Positions 42,281-46,923 of a stretch of 46,923 nt of DNA are shown in pieces. Source of the DNA: Nitrospirales bacterium (GTDB taxonomy: Bacteria > Nitrospirota > Nitrospiria > Nitrospirales > UBA8639); NCBI GenBank assembly GCA_022828225.1, contig JAJEJG010000003.1, forward strand, positions 1 through 46,923, written 5' to 3'. The translations under genes and the position numbers were made by a program. The notes under the pieces are model-generated. The model ran no database searches, was not told the DNA's origin, and saw nothing but the letters and a program-made list of their open reading frames with translations. Numbering within the stretch: position 1 is the first letter of the stretch; the number at the start of each line of letters is the position of its first letter.

Positions 42281-43240
42281 TTATTTGTCCGGATGCAGCG
42301 GATCATCGGGTTCAAAGAAGAAATCACCCAATCCCCGGGGAAACGCCTGCTCGCCGGCAGCACGTTGTCGCTGTTGCGCCAGGGCATCCAAATCCAGGGC
42401 CTCTTCACCGAGTACTTTGATGAGCGCTTCTCGCCAGATCTCGTCGCGAGACAGGGGGTGAGACGGGTCCTGCGACAACCGTTTCAGCGCATACTGTACC
42501 AGGTGAATGCCGTCCCTCACTGAAAAACCCAGATCGAGTCGATGCGCCTTTTGCAGAAAATCGACGGTGATGGTCAGAATTTCCTGTGGAGAAAACGGCA
42601 GATGATACTGGAGGATGGCCAACTCGTGTTCACGAGCCGGAAACTCGAGTTTCAAACTGGGTTGGAGGCGCGACAGGATGTAATCCGGCACTTCATAGGT
42701 GGAGGCATCTTCATTCATCGTCACGCAACAACGGAAATCCTGATGGGCCTTGACCTGAATCCCGGCCACGACGGATTCCACCGAACGACGGTGATCGAGC
42801 AAGGGAGCGAGCGACGCCCAACTTTTCTCGTTCATCCGGTTGCCTTCATCCAGCAAACAGACTCCACCTGTCAACATTGCGGTGACTAACGGAGACGCCT
42901 GGTACTGAATCGTGTTGCCTTCGGCGATCACCGGCGTCACCAATAGATCCTCGGGTCTCGTATCGGCCGTACATTGATAGACGTAGAAGTCCTGTTTCCG
43001 TTCCCGCGTCGCGGACGTGGCCAGGGTCGTCTTGCCGATACCCGGCTGACCGATGATTCGCGGACAGAGCGGCAGATCTTTTTCATCGACCACGAGCCAG
43101 CACGCCAGCAGTTGCTGAAGGACTTCCCGGTCACCTATCCATTCCTGCTGCGACGTATCAGGCTGGGCCAGGCGCAGGGCAATCCCCTCGACATCCATCA
43201 TGCCATGCGACTGAGGGTGTTGTTGGGAGCTATGAGACAT
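42281..43240 (-). CDS. MoxR-like AAA ATPase
   Basis: A 319-aa AAA+ ATPase. Walker A is GQPGIGKT (64-71), Walker B is [12 protein letters not shown] (about 125-136), sensor 1 lies in [12 protein letters not shown], and the arginine finger region is [20 protein letters not shown]. This matches MoxR/RavA-type chaperone ATPases, which often remodel VWA-domain partners; no VWA gene is next to it. The start ([10 protein letters not shown]) lacks a strong ribosome binding site; M14/M15 are alternatives. First gene of a two-gene unit with the 629-aa protein. Confidence 0.85.
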   Translation of the reverse strand: MSHSSQQHPQSHGMMDVEGIALRLAQPDTSQQEWIGDREVLQQLLACWLVVDEKDLPLCPRIIGQPGIGKTTLATSATRERKQDFYVYQCTADTRPEDLLVTPVIAEGNTIQYQASPLVTAMLTGGVCLLDEGNRMNEKSWASLAPLLDHRRSVESVVAGIQVKAHQDFRCCVTMNEDASTYEVPDYILSRLQPSLKLEFPAREHELAILQYHLPFSPQEILTITVDFLQKAHRLDLGFSVRDGIHLVQYALKRLSQDPSHPLSRDEIWREALIKVLGEEALDLDALAQQRQRAAGEQAFPRGLGDFFFEPDDPLHPDK

Positions 43241-43341
43241 GGAGTATCGTGTTCGGCAAAACCTGGAAGTACGATCCAACACAAGCTAGCACAGGCGTTT
43301 TCAAGGGTCAATGAACCGGCTCGCCGTTCATTCAAAGACAT

Positions 43342-43387
43342 GAGACTGTACTTCAGAATTGACAGTCTCTACGGCCATTGCTATTTT
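43342..43387 (+). promoter_or_regulatory. Promoter and operator of the TbpB-like lipoprotein gene
   Basis: TTGACA (43359-43364), 17 bp, TATTTT (43382-43387). A perfect 8-bp inverted repeat GAGACTGT-N12-ACAGTCTC (43342-43349, 43362-43369) overlaps the -35. A specific repressor or activator is likely; its identity is unknown. Confidence 0.55.
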
Positions 43388-43433
43388 TCCCGCTGTCAAG
43401 ATCACCAGACTATTCCAGCCAAAAGGAAGCGCC

Positions 43434-44327
43434 ATGAAACGATTACGTCTCGGAATCATATTGTTCAGTTTGGCAACCGTCTCAAGTGCCTGTGGTGGTG
43501 GCGGCGGAGGCGGCGGAGTTGGGTCAGGAACAATACCTCAATTGATTCCGAATCCGATTACTTACACGAATATGGTTGCCGAGGTCTCTGCGATTCGGGG
43601 GGCTTCCGATACGCTGTTAATGACCGACGTTTTTCTGACGGATCACAGCTTCCCTCAAGGGGGGCGCATTCAAACATCGTGCGGATCAGGAGTATGCCAG
43701 GCATTTTATGCCGGCCACAAACTGGTTGATATTTCTTTGTTGAATTTTCAGCTTTCGGATCCTGCAGACGACCATCGTTTCTATACCAGTATCGGCGGCG
43801 TCAACATAGTCGATATTCGAGGGAGAGATGAAGAGGCCGGAATAGTCACGGACTTCAAGACCCTTGGCGGCTGGCTTGATTATAGCGCTTTTGCAGTAGA
43901 CGTGAATTCTGTTGTCAGCGACGTTGGGGGCGATTTGCGAGACACTGGTTTTGCCGTGGCGTACTCGCTTGGCGATGCCACTGGAACAACGCCGGCGTTT
44001 GGCAATGCGACGTGGACCGGAACGATGGTCGGCGGTGATACCAGTTTGACTGCCAATCGAGGCAATCGGATTATAGGTGACGCAACCCTCAGGTTTGATC
44101 TACCTCAAAATACCATTGACGTGTCTTTTACGAATATTCGTGACATTGATGCGGGACGTCCGCATGGGCATATCACCTGGCAGAATATTCCGGTGACGTC
44201 AGGTTCCTTTTCTACCGGGTTTATCGGCAATTCCATCAATGGCCGGTTCTACGGTCGGAACCATGAAGAAGTGGGAGGCGTTTTTGAACGAAACCAAATT
44301 GCGGGAGCGTTCGGAGCGAAACGCTAG
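43434..44327 (+). CDS. TbpB-like surface lipoprotein
   Basis: A 297-aa lipoprotein: signal MKRLRLGIILFSLATVSSAC with lipobox SSAC, then eight glycines as a flexible anchor. The C-terminal ~120 residues (NATWTGTMVGGDT, IIGDATLRFDLPQNTIDVSF, NGRFYGRNHEEVGGVFERNQ, IAGAFGAKR) fit the eight-stranded barrel of the transferrin-binding protein B family. That family includes factor-H-binding and haemophore-type proteins. The cargo is unknown; no TonB receptor or Slam translocator is encoded nearby. The start at 43434 has AAAAGGA upstream. Its promoter carries an inverted repeat over the -35. Confidence 0.8.
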   Translation: MKRLRLGIILFSLATVSSACGGGGGGGGVGSGTIPQLIPNPITYTNMVAEVSAIRGASDTLLMTDVFLTDHSFPQGGRIQTSCGSGVCQAFYAGHKLVDISLLNFQLSDPADDHRFYTSIGGVNIVDIRGRDEEAGIVTDFKTLGGWLDYSAFAVDVNSVVSDVGGDLRDTGFAVAYSLGDATGTTPAFGNATWTGTMVGGDTSLTANRGNRIIGDATLRFDLPQNTIDVSFTNIRDIDAGRPHGHITWQNIPVTSGSFSTGFIGNSINGRFYGRNHEEVGGVFERNQIAGAFGAKR

Positions 44328-44469
44328 TTCCTTTATTTCCTTGGAGCAGAGCGCCGACGTTGCATTTGACACCCTGCGCGTCTCTCTCTATTCTGCATGC
44401 CGGACCGTTCATAAGCCGCTCTCGAATCTTATTTCCAAACTGATATCAAAACCGAAAGAGAACCTGCTG

Positions 44470-44961
44470 ATGATTCCACAACCGCAGTCCGAATTCCAAT
44501 GCCAATCGACGTCTCACCCTTCCTCGACCGGCCGGGTTTTTTACATCGGCATATTCTGTCTGTTAGGCACCGCGCTGACGGCGGGATGCGTCAGTTCCGA
44601 AAAACTCAAGGCGGAAAAAGTTCGAGGCTTGAACTTTCAACGTTTATTGGCACAAGAAGAAAAACGCGCCGACGCATTGGATGCTCAATTGGCGCAAAAG
44701 GATAAGAAAATTGACGAACTCAATTCCCAATTAAAAGAGACCGAAGCTAAAATTGGGGCATTGGAATCGCAAAATCGCAATCTGACCGCCGAACTCAATG
44801 CCCTTCGAAAGGAAAGCCTGCACCCGCAGGAACAGAAATCGGCTCAAGACTCCCCCGGTCTTTCACAAGACAGTGACACGTCCAAAGAAAGTCCATCTGC
44901 CGAACCAACGCTGTCCGATCCCTTTGTAAGCGATGAAGAATTGCTGAAAATTCTTGAATAG
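44470..44961 (+). CDS. Coiled-coil lipoprotein, paralogue of the LysM lipoprotein that follows
   Basis: A 163-aa lipoprotein: a long N-terminal lead, then signal VFYIGIFCLLGTALTAGC with lipobox LTAGC. Mature CVSSEKLKAEKVRGLNFQRL then LAQEEKRADALDAQL leads into heptad coiled coil to about residue 115, ending in a Ser/Asp/Glu-rich tail (SDPFVSDEELLKILE). It shares the CVSS...AEK...[11 protein letters not shown] block with the protein at 45153 but has no LysM domain. The frame is open upstream into the previous gene; the ATG at 44470 is chosen for the signal. Likely envelope-anchored. Confidence 0.75.
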   Translation: MIPQPQSEFQCQSTSHPSSTGRVFYIGIFCLLGTALTAGCVSSEKLKAEKVRGLNFQRLLAQEEKRADALDAQLAQKDKKIDELNSQLKETEAKIGALESQNRNLTAELNALRKESLHPQEQKSAQDSPGLSQDSDTSKESPSAEPTLSDPFVSDEELLKILE

Positions 44962-45152
44962 GTCCGGCCTTTAGGAAACGCAACCCGATACGTCTCCAAC
45001 GTGCCCCAAGGTACTCGTCAGGATTGACATTTTCGGGCTCTCCTTTTATTCTATCCCGAGTATAGATGATTGATGTTTTTCTTCCAGCCAATCATCTACA
45101 GATACGGTTCCTCACAAACCTACACGGATAAAACCAGAAAGAGAGTCTGACG

Positions 45153-45809
45153 ATGATCTTGAACACTCAGCCCGGTGCACGGTACCCGCAAAACCTTGGC
45201 TTATTTTCAAAACAATTGACGCCTTGGTTCGGAATGCTTTGCCTTATGAGCACTATTTTGTTGTCGGGCTGTGTCAGTAGTGGTGAATTCGAGGCTGAAA
45301 AAGCCAAGTCTCTCAACTTCCAGCGTTTGCTGGCACAGGAGGAACAGCGGACGGACGAACTCGACGCCCGCCTGCAAGAAATGCAACAGGAAGTCACGTC
45401 GCTAGGAGCTCAAAACCGTGAGCTGGCCGCTGAACGTGATGCCCTGCAAGACAAAATCGCGAGCCAATCCGCAGGTGACGCAGCCGACTCTGCAAGCGAC
45501 ATGGATCTCTCTCCCGACATGTCGTTTTCCGACCCTTCACTCTCAGAGTTCGACTTGAGTGATTTTTCGTTTGATGAGTCCGAATTCAACGATTTGGGCA
45601 TAGAGAAAGCCGACGCCGGCCAAATGGATATGGAACGATCCGATGTCACCGGCATGGGCACACCGACCTACTACACGGTTGTCAAGGGAGATACCCTTTA
45701 CCGGATCTCCCGCCAGTACGGCGTGACCGTCGAGCAATTGAAAAAGTGGAACAACCTGACGGATAACATCATCGGTATCGGTCAACGGTTGATCGTCAGC
45801 CGGCCGTAA
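45153..45809 (+). CDS. Coiled-coil LysM lipoprotein
   Basis: A 218-aa lipoprotein with signal and lipobox LLSGC (about residue 40), a coiled coil ([20 protein letters not shown] onward), a low-complexity acidic Ser/Asp region (about 110-160) and a C-terminal LysM domain. The LysM reads [20 protein letters not shown] then [20 protein letters not shown]. LysM binds peptidoglycan, so this protein may tether outer membrane and cell wall (inference from family). It is paralogous to the preceding gene. Confidence 0.85.
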   Translation: MILNTQPGARYPQNLGLFSKQLTPWFGMLCLMSTILLSGCVSSGEFEAEKAKSLNFQRLLAQEEQRTDELDARLQEMQQEVTSLGAQNRELAAERDALQDKIASQSAGDAADSASDMDLSPDMSFSDPSLSEFDLSDFSFDESEFNDLGIEKADAGQMDMERSDVTGMGTPTYYTVVKGDTLYRISRQYGVTVEQLKKWNNLTDNIIGIGQRLIVSRP

Positions 45810-45842
45810 CGGCTTCCTTCACAACCGTTCTTCTTCAAAGAC

Positions 45843-45967
45843 CTCTACCTCCCCCTTCACCCCTCCTTATCCTTCGACTCCGCTCAGGACAGGCAAAGGA
45901 GGGGAAAGAGAAAGGGGACAGCCGTCTGTTCCCTCCCCTTTGTAAGGGGAGGTCAGGTGGGGTAGAG
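45843..45967. repeat. Family B repeat with family E nested in its loop, and a second family B copy
   Basis: The copy at 45843-45904 is a normal family B (CTACCTCCCC ... CCCTCCTTA | CAAAGGAGGGG) interrupted at its apex by a 24-bp insert (45870-45893, TCCTTCGACTCCGCTCAGGA plus CAGG). The insert is the reverse complement of the family E copy at 13213-13235 apart from one base. A plain family B copy is at 45930-45967. The remainder of 45810-46252 has no gene. Confidence 0.8.
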
Positions 45968-46215
45968 CCCACCTCCAGAGGAATCAAGCTCCCTACGTCC
46001 GCAGCCCGGAACCCCGCGTCGATTCTTTTTTCATTGAGGAACCTCGGATTTATGGTGATAGCGGGATGCAAGGCAAGGCGTCCCGGAGCGAAACCCGAGG
46101 CTTATCAGAGAGATAGGTGAGGGGTGAGCGAGGACACAACGCGGCCATGCGCCCGATAGTGCACTAAATCAGCGGTTCCTTGAGATTATTCCGTCAAAAG
46201 GAGGATGATAAAAGC

Positions 46216-46248
46216 ACGTCACTCATGACGTTCTCATCAAGGGAGGTG
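46216..46248 (+). promoter_or_regulatory. Small inverted repeat and ribosome binding site before the haem protein gene
   Basis: ACGTCA-CTCA-TGACGT (46216-46231) is a perfect 6-4-6 inverted repeat, 10 bp before the strong GGGAGGTG site of the next gene. It may be an operator or a leader hairpin. Confidence 0.35.
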
Positions 46249-46252
46249 TGCC

Positions 46253-46834
46253 ATGACCAAACCGTTGACAGGATCACTCCTAGGAATCGCCTTCTTTGTG
46301 CTTCTCCTTTTTCCCCTGTCTGCAAAATCCGGCGAACCATCCGGCAGCGGCGTTCCTCCCCAGCTCGTGGCCGATTACATTCATGCCATCATTCAAGCCG
46401 ATCGCACGCTCTATACGACGCACGTGGTCGAACGGATGGAAAGGCATAAGACCGTGACTTCCCAGGAATATTGGGAACAGACCAAGTCGTTACCCCTTCC
46501 CGCTCAAATGTTGTTACTGTCGGGATTGCAGGTCAAGCAGCAAGGGCTGGGACTCCAATTCCGGTTGGCGAGCCTGACCCCGATATATGAGAAAAACGGA
46601 CCGACCACGGATTTTGAGAAAGCCGGACTGGCGGCCGTGCTCAAAGATCCCAGCCGGCCCTATACCGGTGTCATCCAACGGGGCACACGAAAATTCTTCA
46701 AGGCGATCTATGCCGACCATGCCGTATCCGTGTCCTGCATCAACTGCCACAACGGGCATCTGCTCACGTATAAAAAGGATTACAAGCTGGGGGACGTCAT
46801 GGGCGGAATCGTGATTTCCTTTCCCATTCAGTAA
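46253..46834 (+). CDS. Exported DUF3365/Tll0287-like haem protein
   Basis: A 193-aa protein with a signal peptide (MTKPLTGSLLGIAFFVLLLF then PLSAKSG). The helical body (VADYIHAIIQADRTLYTTHV) and FRLASLTPIYEKNGPTTDFE belong to the Tll0287/DUF3365 sensor-like fold. C162-x-x-C165-H166 (SCINCHNGH) binds one c-type haem, in the position used by that family. It probably lies in the periplasm as an electron or redox-sensing protein. A strong ribosome binding site GGGAGGTG precedes the ATG. No partner genes are visible before the window ends. Confidence 0.85.
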   Translation: MTKPLTGSLLGIAFFVLLLFPLSAKSGEPSGSGVPPQLVADYIHAIIQADRTLYTTHVVERMERHKTVTSQEYWEQTKSLPLPAQMLLLSGLQVKQQGLGLQFRLASLTPIYEKNGPTTDFEKAGLAAVLKDPSRPYTGVIQRGTRKFFKAIYADHAVSVSCINCHNGHLLTYKKDYKLGDVMGGIVISFPIQ

Positions 46835-46839
46835 CGGCG

Positions 46840-46923
46840 CTCTACCTCCCCTACCCCCTCCTTACAAAGGAGGGGAATCAAAAAGGAGTGACCGCCTTTC
46901 CCTCCCCTTTGTAAGGGGAGGCC
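46840..46923. repeat. Two family B repeats, the second cut by the window end
   Basis: Copies at 46840-46876 (CTCTACCTCCCC ... CCTCCTTACAAAGGAGGGG) and 46900-46923 (CCTCCCCTTTGTAAGGGGAGG), in opposed orientation as at 13072, 15722 and 17354. Confidence 0.8.

Overview
This window is a chromosomal segment of a Gram-negative bacterium. The outer membrane is implied by an autotransporter-type protease, several lipoproteins and a TbpB-like surface lipoprotein. Most genes are housekeeping and moderately GC-rich. Several features together fit a Nitrospirota-like lineage: separate purS and purQ, an RpoH gene directly before groESL, a NarK-type porter, MutS2 and a Tll0287/DUF3365 haem protein. That assignment is an inference with low confidence; no rRNA is present.

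Layout. 1-6.4 kb: the end of a truncated gene, an unrecognised 600-aa protein, a lipoprotein S8 protease with a C-terminal barrel, proA with an acidic N-terminal tail, and tRNA-Phe(GAA). 6.5-9.7 kb: an unknown gene followed by three toxin-antitoxin (TA) modules (vapBC, higBA, dinJ/yafQ-like); a decayed copy of the unknown gene's 3' end lies among them. 9.8-12.2 kb: purB-purS-purQ. 12.2-12.9 kb: mazEF. 13.3-15.7 kb: ribBA-ribH-nusB. 15.9-17.2 kb: a NarK-like nitrate/nitrite porter. 17.5-20.8 kb: rpoH, groES and groEL with a strong terminator. 21-23.8 kb: a second TA cluster (phd-vapC, phd-vapC, fitAB-like) that contains a fragment of the 3' end of groEL and a truncated Xre antitoxin. 24-29.1 kb: a metallo-beta-lactamase-fold exported hydrolase, a small cysteine-rich exported protein, queG and mutS2. 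29.4-32.7 kb: a translationally coupled three-gene operon (DUF262 protein, DUF3696-type AAA ATPase, unknown 318-aa protein) that looks like a defence module. 33-35 kb: a YbdK-type carboxylate-amine ligase and a His-rich nickel/cobalt transporter, separated by an extremely AT-rich 127-bp spacer. 35-43 kb: an unknown 407-aa protein, a CNNM/CorC membrane protein, ligA, and a two-gene unit of a MoxR-like ATPase plus a 629-aa unknown. 43.4-46.8 kb: three lipoproteins (TbpB-like, coiled-coil, coiled-coil plus LysM) and a CxxCH haem protein.

Many intergenic spacers hold short palindromic repeats from four or five families (called A-E here). They recur in a nearly fixed order C-B-D-A, and in one place one family sits inside the loop of another.

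How the parts work together. Purine (purBSQ), riboflavin (ribBA-ribH), proline (proA) and queuosine (queG) functions form ordinary biosynthetic units. RpoH probably controls the adjacent chaperonin operon. The TA modules have unusually readable promoters, with inverted repeats overlapping -35 or -10, which fits autoregulation. The most interesting parts are the DUF262/DUF3696/unknown operon and the repeated pattern of TA cassettes followed by a second copy of the upstream gene's 3' end.
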